Assembly: GCA_900100325.1 (NCBI GenBank)
Contig: LT629697.1
Location: 1,919,423 to 1,983,422, forward strand
Source: Frankineae bacterium MT45
GTDB taxonomy: Bacteria; Actinomycetota; Actinomycetes; Mycobacteriales; Jatrophihabitantaceae
Length of the DNA stretch: 64,000 nt
Direction: 5' to 3'
In this document: in pieces, positions 8,067 through 15,876 of the stretch
Layout: the number at the start of each line of letters is the position of its first letter
Position numbering within the stretch: the first letter of the stretch is position 1
The notes under the pieces: model-generated
Told to the model about the DNA's origin: nothing
Databases searched by the model: none
What the model saw: the letters and a program-made list of their open reading frames with translations, nothing else
Made by a program: the position numbers and the translations under genes

Positions 8067-10835
8067 TCACGGCAATGTCCATTGCTGGGCCGCCGTTCCG
8101 TTGCAGTGGTAGATCTGCACCTGACTCCCTGGCGCCGGAAGCCCGGCCGGAACGTCCAGGCAGAGACCGGAGCCAACGTTGATCAGCGCGGATCCGGAGA
8201 CCGACCACTGCTGGGCCCCGGTGCCGTTGCAGGTGTAGAGCTGCACCCGGGTGCCGTCCCTCGTGCCGGCGGCGGCGGCATCCAGACACTTGCCCAGGGC
8301 CCGCAGGGTGCCGTCCGAATGTGGCGTCCATTGCTGGGCATTCGTCCCATTGCACGGAAAGATCTCCACCGCCGTGGTGTCGACGTTGGAGTCGCCGCGG
8401 ACGTCCAGGCAGAGGCCGGCCAGTCCGGTGACCGGGCCGGTGCGGCCGCCTCCCGCGGGCGCCGGGTTCACGGTCAGGATGAAGGTGGTTGTGCCGGCCG
8501 CGCCGGACGAATCGCTCGCCGTCACGGTGACAGTGGTCGTTCCTGCCCGGAGTGCAGTACCGGAGAGCAGCCCGTCGCCGCTCACGGTGACCCCGGCCGG
8601 TAGCCCGGACGCGCTGTAGGTCAGGGCGGCTCCGGCCGAGTCACTCCCCACGATCTGCTGGCCGAAGCCGGTGCCGACCGCGACGTCGACGGGACCGGGG
8701 TTCGTCAACGACACCGTGCGTCCGGGGCGGCCGGAGGCGACCGTCAGCGCCGTATGCAGGGGCAGATCCCGCGATGAGTCGCCGACCCACACGTCGTAGG
8801 AACCGGGCGCGGTGACGAAGGCGTTCGCGGCGGTCGACCAGGCCGCCAAGTCCTTCAGGCTGAGGGGAAAGTAGACCCGAGTGCTGGCGCCGGGGCTCAG
8901 CGTCACCCGCTTGTACCCCTTGAGTTGCTTGGGTGGTTCTCCGACGGCGGCCGGTGCGCCGATATAGAGCTGCGCGACGTCCGATCCAGTTCGGCTGCCG
9001 ATGTTCGTGACTGTCGCGGCGACCGTGAGTGAACCGCCGGCGTTGACGGGCGAGAGGTGCAGATCGCTGTACGCGAATTTCGTGTACGAGAGGCCGTAGC
9101 CGAACGGAAAGAGCGGCACGATGCCCTGCTGGTCGTACCAGCGGTAACCGACCTGGAGTCCCTCAGAATATTGAACATTCCCGTCCACACCGGGCCACTG
9201 GGCGAGCGTCTGAGCCGGCACGTCGGCCAGCGAACGGGGGAAGGTCACCGGTAGATGCCCGGACGGGTTCACGTCACCGAAGAGAACCTGCGCAATGGCT
9301 GTACCGTTCTCCTGCCCCGGGTACCAGGCCTCAAGGACACCGGCGACGCCGTCGATCCAAGGCATCGTTACGGCGGATCCGGTGTTCAGCACGACGATGG
9401 TGTTCGGATTGGCCGCGGCGACCGCGCTGATCAGATTGTTCAGGGATGCCGAGAGATCGATGGAACTGAGATCCGACTCCTCGGCCTCGAACTTGCTGGC
9501 AAAGACGACGGCCACGTCAGCCCGGGCTGCGGTTGCCGCGGCTGAGGTCGCGCTGACCCCTGGGTCGAAGAGGACGGAGGTGCCGGCCGGCGCGCGTCGC
9601 TGGATGCCGAGCAGCGGCGCGACCTCGTAGTCGGCGCGGACGCTGGCGCTACCCCCGCCGGTGTACTGCGGATGATCGGCCGCATCGTCCCCGATGACCG
9701 CGATGCTGCGCACGGCCGACGTGATCGGTAGTGAATTCCCCTTGTTCTTCAGCAGGACGGTGCCCTCGGCCGCGACTGAACGTGCCACCGCGACGTGGGC
9801 ATCGTTGGTGACGATCTGGGCCGGGGAGCCGGTGGGGGCTCGGTCGAAGAGGCCGAATCCGAACATCTGGGTCAGGATGCCTGCGACCATGTTGTCGATG
9901 GTGGCCATCGAGATCGTCCCGGCGGCGACGGCCGCGGAGAGTGCGCTGCCGAAGTAGGCGCCGTCGGGCATCTCGATATCCAACCCGCCATTGGCGGAGG
10001 CGACGGTCGACTTCGTGGCGAACCAGTCCGAGGTGACGAAACCGTCGAACCCGAATTCATCGCGCAGCACCGCATTCTGCAGCAGCTTGTTCTGACAGGC
10101 CGGGGTGCCGTTGACGGTGCTGTACGAGCACATCACCGAGGCGACGGCGGCCGACTTCACCGCCGTACCGAAGGCGGGGAGATAGAGCTCCTGTAGGGCG
10201 CGGGTCGAGACCACGGCGTTGTCGGCCGCGGTATTGCGGTTGGTCTCCTGGTTGTAGGCGGCCAGGTGCTTCACCTGAGCCAACTCGCCCTGACTCTGTA
10301 TGCCCTCGATCAGCGCAGCGCCAGTGCGGCCGGCCAGATAGGGGTCCTCACCGGTCGATTCGAAGGCGCGTCCCCAACGCGGATCGCGAACGAGGTTCAC
10401 CGTGGGGGCCAGGGTCACCGTCGTCCCCTTGCCGGCCTCTTCGGCTCCGAGGACCGCGCCGTAATGACGCTCGGCCACCGGATCCCAGGTGGCGGCGGCG
10501 GCCACCGGCGCGGGTAGTTGGGTCACCCCGGTGAGCCCGTCGCCGACGCCGGCCGGCCCGTCCTGGAAGTTCATGGCCGGTATGCAGAGAGCAGCGATGG
10601 CCGGCGTGAGGCCGGCATATGAAGAGCCGAGTTGGCCATGCAGAAGGGCAATCTTCTGCGGCAGTGCCATCGCCCCCATGACCTGCGCGACCCGTGTCTT
10701 GACGGGCGCGCTGGAGCCGACCCAGGGACAGCGGGGCGTCGCGGCTTGGGCGTTGTTCGGGGCATCGATAACAGCGATCAGGCAGTTCGAGAGGGCAGCC
10801 ACGAGGACGGCCCAGAGGACGATTCGGCGGTTCAC
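8067..10835 (-). CDS. Secreted glycoside hydrolase family 3 with C-terminal ricin-type lectin domain
   Basis: The start is the GTG at 10835, preceded by AGGAGT and opening a signal peptide (VNRRIVLWAVLVAAL to NAQAA), giving 922 residues. The GH3 barrel has DPRWGRAFES (151-160), a KH pair at 189-190 with NQETNR, and VTSDW with Asp270 as nucleophile. The second GH3 domain, a fibronectin-III-like domain (LFPFGYGLSYTKF) and a putative Ig-like domain (ASGLPAGVTVSGDGLLSGT) follow. The last 130 residues form a ricin-B beta-trefoil with three AQQW repeats (AQQWTP, AQQWSV, AQQWTL) that should bind galactose- or xylose-type sugars. The lectin implies anchoring to plant or fungal polysaccharide. It has a different module set from the GH3 at 4542. 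Confidence 0.93.
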   Translation of the reverse strand: MNRRIVLWAVLVAALSNCLIAVIDAPNNAQAATPRCPWVGSSAPVKTRVAQVMGAMALPQKIALLHGQLGSSYAGLTPAIAALCIPAMNFQDGPAGVGDGLTGVTQLPAPVAAAATWDPVAERHYGAVLGAEEAGKGTTVTLAPTVNLVRDPRWGRAFESTGEDPYLAGRTGAALIEGIQSQGELAQVKHLAAYNQETNRNTAADNAVVSTRALQELYLPAFGTAVKSAAVASVMCSYSTVNGTPACQNKLLQNAVLRDEFGFDGFVTSDWFATKSTVASANGGLDIEMPDGAYFGSALSAAVAAGTISMATIDNMVAGILTQMFGFGLFDRAPTGSPAQIVTNDAHVAVARSVAAEGTVLLKNKGNSLPITSAVRSIAVIGDDAADHPQYTGGGSASVRADYEVAPLLGIQRRAPAGTSVLFDPGVSATSAAATAARADVAVVFASKFEAEESDLSSIDLSASLNNLISAVAAANPNTIVVLNTGSAVTMPWIDGVAGVLEAWYPGQENGTAIAQVLFGDVNPSGHLPVTFPRSLADVPAQTLAQWPGVDGNVQYSEGLQVGYRWYDQQGIVPLFPFGYGLSYTKFAYSDLHLSPVNAGGSLTVAATVTNIGSRTGSDVAQLYIGAPAAVGEPPKQLKGYKRVTLSPGASTRVYFPLSLKDLAAWSTAANAFVTAPGSYDVWVGDSSRDLPLHTALTVASGRPGRTVSLTNPGPVDVAVGTGFGQQIVGSDSAGAALTYSASGLPAGVTVSGDGLLSGTALRAGTTTVTVTASDSSGAAGTTTFILTVNPAPAGGGRTGPVTGLAGLCLDVRGDSNVDTTAVEIFPCNGTNAQQWTPHSDGTLRALGKCLDAAAAGTRDGTRVQLYTCNGTGAQQWSVSGSALINVGSGLCLDVPAGLPAPGSQVQIYHCNGTAAQQWTLP

Positions 10836-11137
10836 GGGGGACTCCTGTTCAGCACTGAACGGATTGAGTGGGCGCTCGGGGGTAGCGCGTGACGCTGACG
10901 GGGGAATATGTTGTGGGTCACAACATACACAGAACGCGTCGCGCTGTATACGCTCGGTCGGCGAACAAAAGTGCCTGACGGACGCGGCGGCGACGACGTT
11001 CAACCTGCCGGAAATTATTGATGATTCCCGGATGTCGGGGAGTCGCGGACCGGGCTGGGGCCGCCCGTTGGTGGGGGCTTTACGGAATGCTGCTTGATCG
11101 ATAGCGTCGATAGAACGTGTCGAGCAGAAGGAGAATC
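10836..11137. promoter_or_regulatory. Divergent promoter region with inverted repeat at 10907-10927
   Basis: This 302-base gap separates the lectin-GH3 gene (leftward) from the phosphatase gene (rightward) and holds no supported gene. It contains a perfect inverted repeat with 9-base arms, TATGTTGTG and CACAACATA, separated by GGT at 10907-10927, centred about 80 bases upstream of the GH3 GTG. The arms are AT-rich against a GC-rich background, which fits an operator. The cognate regulator is not identified. The AAGGAG before the phosphatase start lies at 11128-11133. Confidence 0.6.
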
Positions 11138-11986
11138 ATGCGTTTTGTCAGGCGATTCAGTCAGTTCTCTCGCGTAACAAGGACCTTACTTGTGGGGCTG
11201 GCCGCGGTGCTGGTCGCCGCCGGGGGAGGGGTCGCCTACAGTGCGGTCGCTCAGCCCGCGATCCATACCAGCACGCCGCGGTCGGCCAACCAGATCACTA
11301 ATATCGACGTCCTGCGCCAGCAGATCCGCAATTATTACGGCGATCCGCTCGGCACCGGTACCTTTGCTGCCGACAGCAACTACGCGAAGGAGGCGAGCCG
11401 GGTCGCAGCCGACGGAACGCGCTATCTCGACCACGCGCACTCCCGCAAGACAAAGGCGATTCTGCTCGACGTGGATGACACGTCGCTGGCCACCTGGAAC
11501 TACGAGGTCGCCAGCAACTGGGCTTACAACCCCACGACCAATGCCGCCTTCGTCAATGGCCAACTCTTCCCCGCCGTTCCCGGTATGGTCGCGATGGCGA
11601 CTTCGGCCGCCCAGCACGGCTACGCGATCTTCTTCCTGACCGGTCGTCCGGCGACCCAGGAGGCGGTGACGCTGGGCAACCTCACCTCGGACGGAGTGGG
11701 CGTGGACGCCGGCTACCCGGCACCGACGACCCTCAACGACGGTGAGGACGGCCTCTTCACCAAGCCGGCCGTGGCGGACTACCCGGACTACCTCAAGAAG
11801 GCCTGCGCCGGAGATCCGAACGGGGGAACCTGCACCACGATCCATTACAAGTCGGCCACCCGAGCGCACATCGAATCGCTCGGCTACGACATCGTGGCGA
11901 ACTTCGGCGACCAGTACAGTGACTTGATCGGCGGCAGTGCCGACCGCACCTTCAAGCTGCCGAACCCGAACTACTACCTGCCCTAG
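11138..11986 (+). CDS. Secreted/membrane-anchored HAD-family acid phosphatase
   Basis: The ATG at 11138 is chosen over an upstream GTG because AAGGAG sits just before it. The 282-residue protein has an N-terminal hydrophobic segment (TLLVGLAAVLVAAGGGVAY, about residues 16-35), then the class B/C acid phosphatase core. HAD motif I is LLDVDDTSL (Asp111 nucleophile, Asp113 acid/base), motif II IFFLTGRPATQE, and the C-terminal acidic motif NFGDQYSDL binds Mg. It should hydrolyse phosphomonoesters outside the cytoplasmic membrane. It stands alone with no phosphate-uptake neighbour. Lipid attachment is not indicated, since no Cys follows the hydrophobic segment. Confidence 0.9.
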   Translation: MRFVRRFSQFSRVTRTLLVGLAAVLVAAGGGVAYSAVAQPAIHTSTPRSANQITNIDVLRQQIRNYYGDPLGTGTFAADSNYAKEASRVAADGTRYLDHAHSRKTKAILLDVDDTSLATWNYEVASNWAYNPTTNAAFVNGQLFPAVPGMVAMATSAAQHGYAIFFLTGRPATQEAVTLGNLTSDGVGVDAGYPAPTTLNDGEDGLFTKPAVADYPDYLKKACAGDPNGGTCTTIHYKSATRAHIESLGYDIVANFGDQYSDLIGGSADRTFKLPNPNYYLP

Positions 11987-12093
11987 CCGTCTGGCTCCCG
12001 GCCGGACGCCCTCAAGTCGAGGCGTCCGGCGGGGCAAGTTCGCCCTGAAATATCAAGGTGAAGTCCTCTAGTTGCGTCGAACGGAGCCACCTG

Positions 12094-12309
12094 GTGAACG
12101 AAGACTGGCTCAGTCGAGTCGCAACCGAACTCGGCGTGGAACCACTCGATCGCACGGACGATCTGCTCGACCTCACCCGCGAGATTGCCCACGCTCTGGA
12201 GCGGCGCTTCGGACCGTTGACGCTCTTCCTGCTCGGGCAGGCGGTGGCGCTAGGCGGCGACCGGGACGCGCTGGTCGCCCGGCTGCAGGCAATGCTTCCG
12301 GCTAGTTAA
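12094..12309 (+). CDS. DUF6457-like small protein
   Basis: This 71-residue protein begins at a GTG preceded by CGGAG with about 7 bases spacing; an earlier in-frame ATG at 12058 has no ribosome site. The sequence (VNEDWLSRVATELGVEPL, LLDLTREIAHALERRFGPL, FLLGQAVALGG) matches the compact helical DUF6457 proteins often found near molybdopterin or formate dehydrogenase genes in actinobacteria. No molybdenum gene is present here. The function is unknown. It converges on the heme-oxygenase gene at 12331. Confidence 0.75.
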   Translation: MNEDWLSRVATELGVEPLDRTDDLLDLTREIAHALERRFGPLTLFLLGQAVALGGDRDALVARLQAMLPAS

Positions 12310-12330
12310 GGGCAATCGCCGCGCCGTCGG

Positions 12331-13902
12331 CTACTTCCCCGAGCAGCTGAAGCTGACGTAGACGCTGGCTGGATCCTTCGAGTTGCGTTGGACGATCTGC
12401 TGCAGGCTCTGCGTCTCTTCGATGGTCTTCAGCCCGAGCGTGGAGAACGTCTGCGGCGAGTAGACGTGCCGCGCCAGCAGCGGATTCGTCAGCGCCTGAG
12501 TGAAGGCATCGTTGGCCACCATCGACGTGAGCAGGTCGCCCATCATCATGTAGTCGGGGTACTCCTCGGCGAAGATGCCGACGTACCACTCCAGGTTGTC
12601 GATATCGCCGTAGAGCGACTGGAGGCGCTCCTGGACGGCCTTGTCATGCGTCAGTTCGTGATAGCTGGTCATCCGCTTGTGACCGTAGGCCTCGCGGTAG
12701 TCGTTGTAGGAGCACAGCCGGGCCGAGCGGCCGAGCATCACCGTGCGCTCCTCGATCGACGGTGAGTCACCGTGCCGATCAACCAGAAATGTCGGGGTGT
12801 TGTGGAGCCCGATCTTGCCGGCGAGCACGTTCGAGCACTGGCTCATCAGCTTCTCGACGCCGAGCGAGATCACCAGCGGGTTGTTGTTGCGCACCGCGTC
12901 GGCACCGATCTCGTCGGCTCCCTCACCGATGGCATCCGGGACGAGCATGTGCCACCGGTACAGGATGTTGAACTCCACAGCGGCCCAGTTGGTCCGGTTC
13001 CAGCGCTCGCTGTCGGCGATCAGGGGTACCAGTTCGACCGGCACGTCCCAGGGGCCGATGTGCTTGATGTACTCCTCGACGACGAGCTTGAGCAGCAGCA
13101 CGATGGTGATGTTCCGCGTCGTCTGGAAGATTCGCTCGTCGTCCCACTCCGGGTACCGCGCGGCGAGTTCACCGGCCAGGCGATTGTGCTCCCGAAGCCA
13201 GACGATATTCATGATCGTGTTGCCGATGGTGGAGTTGCCGTGGGCGAGGCCGACGGCGAAGAATGAGTCCTTCCGATCGTCCGGGGCATCGCCCAGGATC
13301 ACGTTGAGGACGAAGTTCTCGTCGAAGAGCCCGACGAATTCGGGTTTCACCACCAGATCGGCTCCTGGCTCGCGGGGTTGGAAGTAGAACTGCGGGTACT
13401 CCTCGCCGTCGATGAGCTGACTCTTCAGCCGGCCACCCTCGTGCGAGCGCAGCAGTTCGGTCTGAGCGGGTGTGAGGCCGTAGATCTCGCAGAGGTCGAT
13501 CTCGTGGTTCGAATGATTGCGGCGAAAGTCCACCATGTCGGTTGAGAGGAAGCTGTCGACGAACCACTGCGCGAAGAACATGAACATCACGCTGGTGTCG
13601 GTCGACTTGATCTCCTTCTTCCGGCGAAACAACGCCACCACCTCCTCCTGTGGTGGCAGCGCGGCGATCGCCTCGTCGCTGGCCGGTGGCAGATGGCGTC
13701 CCGAGTAGCTGCGGTCGGTCAGACTGGCCCAGCTCGTGTAGTCGCTCATCAGCGACAGTGGGCGGGGGCGCAGGGTCGTCGAGTAGCTGAATTCATTGAT
13801 GATCAACCCGCTCAGCAGGCCGCGGACCGCCGGCACGTCCCGCAGCGGGCCGACCAGTTTCGGGATCAGGTGATTGATCGACTTCGGCAGCTGCGGAAAC
13901 AT
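12331..13902 (-). CDS. Cyclooxygenase-like animal-type heme peroxidase/dioxygenase
   Basis: About 523 residues if started at the ATG at 13902; a GTG at 13953 is the alternative, and the longer open frame overlaps the MarR gene and is not used. It tracks the cyclooxygenase core almost throughout. TSWASLTDRSYSGRHLPP matches the COX SW-F--LSYYTRALPP segment. Also matching are MFMFFAQ (106-112), KSQLIDGEEYP, WLREHNRLAGEL and EFNILYRWHMLVPD, with Tyr315 at the catalytic tyrosine and His318 at the proximal heme ligand, plus YHELTHDK and LYGDIDNLEWY. The distal histidine position aligns with Asp116 (QWFVD), while the neighbouring Gln112 is kept. No signal peptide is seen. Predicted fatty-acid dioxygenase; substrate unknown. 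Downstream of the MarR gene in one operon. Confidence 0.85.
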   Translation of the reverse strand: MFPQLPKSINHLIPKLVGPLRDVPAVRGLLSGLIINEFSYSTTLRPRPLSLMSDYTSWASLTDRSYSGRHLPPASDEAIAALPPQEEVVALFRRKKEIKSTDTSVMFMFFAQWFVDSFLSTDMVDFRRNHSNHEIDLCEIYGLTPAQTELLRSHEGGRLKSQLIDGEEYPQFYFQPREPGADLVVKPEFVGLFDENFVLNVILGDAPDDRKDSFFAVGLAHGNSTIGNTIMNIVWLREHNRLAGELAARYPEWDDERIFQTTRNITIVLLLKLVVEEYIKHIGPWDVPVELVPLIADSERWNRTNWAAVEFNILYRWHMLVPDAIGEGADEIGADAVRNNNPLVISLGVEKLMSQCSNVLAGKIGLHNTPTFLVDRHGDSPSIEERTVMLGRSARLCSYNDYREAYGHKRMTSYHELTHDKAVQERLQSLYGDIDNLEWYVGIFAEEYPDYMMMGDLLTSMVANDAFTQALTNPLLARHVYSPQTFSTLGLKTIEETQSLQQIVQRNSKDPASVYVSFSCSGK

Positions 13903-14003
13903 CGTGCCCCCAGGGGTCCACAGCGGTGGCCCGGCCAGACCGCCCGTCTGCACTGCGGATGTTAGCTCTGCTGCCGCCTGCGGGAGAAGGGTGAGGACGG
14001 CGG

Positions 14004-14558
14004 CTAGCGCGTGTCGCTCTCGGGGTCCGGCCGCCCCGCCGCGCTGCGGTACCCGGGGTGGACGCCCTCGGTCAGGTCGAGTCCGGCCGCGACCCGGGTC
14101 AGAAGTTCCCGCAGTGTCGCCGCTTCGTCGTCGGTCAGGGGTTGGGTGACGCGCTCCTCGTGGCGTCGACCGACGGTGGCGATAGCGGCGAAGGACTGCC
14201 GCCCCGCTGGGGTGAGGTGGATGATGTTGGCCCGCCGGTCGCCGGCATCGCGAGTGCGGGTGATCCACCCTCGAGCCTCGAGATCGTCCAGGTACGCCAC
14301 GACCCTGCTCGGCGCCGTTCGGAGCTTCTGGGCCAGCTGCTGCTGGGTGACCGCGGGGTCGACGCTCAGCAGGCGCATGATGCCGGCGAGGCCGGGGCTC
14401 AGTTCGAGTTCGCTGAGGGCGCTGGAGAACTCCTCCGCGGCCCGGGCCCCGACCTGGGCGAGCAGGAACGCAACCCCGGGCCCCCGAAAGCTCGATGGTG
14501 GGCCCGCGGCTGGGGTCGCTCTCGGATCCGGCATGAGGCCGAGCATACGGCACATCAT
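14004..14558 (-). CDS. MarR-family transcriptional regulator
   Basis: The protein has about 184 residues from the ATG at 14558; an ATG at 14534 is possible and no strong ribosome site exists for either, so it may be leaderless. The winged-helix domain is clear: LSPGLAGIMRLLSVDPAVTQQQLAQKL, then PSRVVAYLDDLEARGWITRTRD and the wing DRRANIIHLTPAGR. The only cysteine is at the extreme N-terminus, so it is not an OhrR-type peroxide sensor. It ends about 100 bases before the COX-like gene on the same strand, making an operon. A 22-bp palindrome at 14569-14590, immediately upstream, is the likely operator for autoregulation and for the divergent membrane gene. Confidence 0.9.
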   Translation of the reverse strand: MMCRMLGLMPDPRATPAAGPPSSFRGPGVAFLLAQVGARAAEEFSSALSELELSPGLAGIMRLLSVDPAVTQQQLAQKLRTAPSRVVAYLDDLEARGWITRTRDAGDRRANIIHLTPAGRQSFAAIATVGRRHEERVTQPLTDDEAATLRELLTRVAAGLDLTEGVHPGYRSAAGRPDPESDTR

Positions 14559-14590
14559 TCTGTGCAATAATCATTCTGTGCAGAATGATT
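14555..14590. promoter_or_regulatory. MarR-type operator with palindrome and overlapping direct repeat
   Basis: Perfect inverted repeat AATCATTCTG / CAGAATGATT with a 2-base centre at 14569-14590. The 12-base word TCATTCTGTGCA also occurs twice, at 14555-14566 and 14571-14582, 16 bases apart. The site lies between the divergent MarR gene and the membrane-protein gene and overlaps the GTG start of the latter. This fits a MarR dimer site plus a second half-site that would repress both directions. Confidence 0.75.
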
Positions 14591-15366
14591 CTGTCAAGGA
14601 ATTAAATCGTCCCGCGGGCGTCAGCCGCTCGCTCACCGGAGTCGAGCTCGTCTGCTGCGTCGTCGGCGTGGGTCTCATCCTGGTCGGGCTCGCGCACTTC
14701 CTGGCCCTGGCCGCCTACCCCCGTCCCTGGCTCGGGCCGCTCTCCTGGCGCAAACCGATCACCTTCGGGGTCTCCTTCGGTGTCGTCCTCCTCTCGATCA
14801 CTTGGGTCACCTCGTACCTCACGATGTCGCCGCGCCGGCGCAGCACGCTGCTGGCGATCTTCGCCGCCGACTGCGTCGTCGAGGTGACCGGTGTGACCCT
14901 GCAGGCCTGGCGGCACGTCCCGTCCCACTTCAACACCGCTACCGTGGCCGACCGGGTGGTCGCCTTCAGCCTCGCGGTCGGGGGTGCGGTCCTCATCGCC
15001 ACGCTGGGGGCCTTCGCCGTAGCCTCGCTGCGGAGCGAAGTCAACGCGTCGGCGTCGATGCAGCGCGCGATTCGCTCCGGGTTCCTGCTGTTGATGGCCG
15101 GTCTCGCAGCGGGGATCGCCATGATCGTGCGCGGCGAGCAGCTGATTCACTCCGGCCACCTGACGCTGGCCTACAACACCGCCGGGTTTCTCAAGGCATT
15201 CCACGGCATCGCGCTCCACGCGATTCTGATGATTCCCGGCGTCGCCTGGTTGCTGGAGCGCAGCCAGCTCTCCCCGTCGCGCCGGCTGAGCGTGATCAAC
15301 GTGGTCATCGCCGCCTACCTCATCGCGGCCGCCGTCAGCCTCGTGATCTGCTTGTCCCGTGTCTGA
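14578..15366 (+). CDS. Multi-pass membrane protein of unknown function
   Basis: The 262-residue protein begins at the GTG at 14578, inside the operator; no ribosome site precedes it, so it may be leaderless, and a later start is possible. It carries about seven hydrophobic segments, e.g. LVCCVVGVGLILVGLAHFLAL, ITFGVSFGVVLLSITWV, VVAFSLAVGGAVLIATLGAF, LLLMAGLAAGIAMIV and VINVVIAAYLIAAAVSLVI. A conserved-looking WRKPITFGVSF loop is present. No known family was recognised. The divergent layout with the MarR-COX operon suggests shared regulation, perhaps a role in handling the oxygenase's substrate or product. That is inference only. Confidence 0.7.
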   Translation: MQNDSVKELNRPAGVSRSLTGVELVCCVVGVGLILVGLAHFLALAAYPRPWLGPLSWRKPITFGVSFGVVLLSITWVTSYLTMSPRRRSTLLAIFAADCVVEVTGVTLQAWRHVPSHFNTATVADRVVAFSLAVGGAVLIATLGAFAVASLRSEVNASASMQRAIRSGFLLLMAGLAAGIAMIVRGEQLIHSGHLTLAYNTAGFLKAFHGIALHAILMIPGVAWLLERSQLSPSRRLSVINVVIAAYLIAAAVSLVICLSRV

Positions 15367-15868
15367 CCAGCCGGCGAACTCCTATCAGCGCTGGCCGGAG
15401 CCGGCCCGCGCGATATGTGTGGCACTGGATGACGCTGTGTCGGCCGCGCGGGCCGCTGAGCCGGCGGACTTCGCGCAGGCCCGCATCGACCTGCTCAAAC
15501 TTGACCGGGAGCAGCTCAACGCCCTCGTCGGTGCGGTCACCCGAGACCTCCTGGAGCGATTCAACCCGGACGGCCTCGATGCCGAGGGCGTTGAGGCCGC
15601 GGTGCGGGGATGTGCTGCGGCGGCGGCCGGTTGGTATCCGACGCTCAACGCCGAGACGCTGCTCTGGGCCCTCGTCGGCGCCCTCGGAATGGCCGACGCC
15701 GAGGAGCGTGATGACACGTCCTATGAGGAGCAACTGGCCCACAGCCTGCTGCTGATGAGCAGCCTGCTCGGCGATGCGGCGCGCGCTGACGCCAGCGTGA
15801 CGACGGCCGGGGTCCTCGCCGCCGCTCTGGGTGAGATCCGTCGGGCCGAGACGATGGAGATGCCCTGA
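15359..15868 (+). CDS. Hypothetical soluble protein
   Basis: The GTG at 15359 overlaps the end of the upstream membrane-protein gene by 8 bases, indicating translational coupling. The 169-residue product is Ala/Leu/Glu-rich and predicted largely helical (ARIDLLKLDREQLNALVGAV, AETLLWALVGALGMADAEE, YEEQLAHSLLLMSSLLGDA). There is no signal peptide, membrane segment or recognised motif. It converges on the chemoreceptor gene with a gap of 8 bases. The function is unknown. Confidence 0.65.
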   Translation: MSDQPANSYQRWPEPARAICVALDDAVSAARAAEPADFAQARIDLLKLDREQLNALVGAVTRDLLERFNPDGLDAEGVEAAVRGCAAAAAGWYPTLNAETLLWALVGALGMADAEERDDTSYEEQLAHSLLLMSSLLGDAARADASVTTAGVLAAALGEIRRAETMEMP

Positions 15869-15876
15869 GCGGCAGC

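Noticed and set aside
13903-14574. N-terminal extension of the COX-like frame to 747 residues
   Set aside because: This part lies antisense-free but out of frame over the MarR gene, is Arg/Pro-rich and has no heme-oxygenase similarity; the MarR frame is clearly coding.
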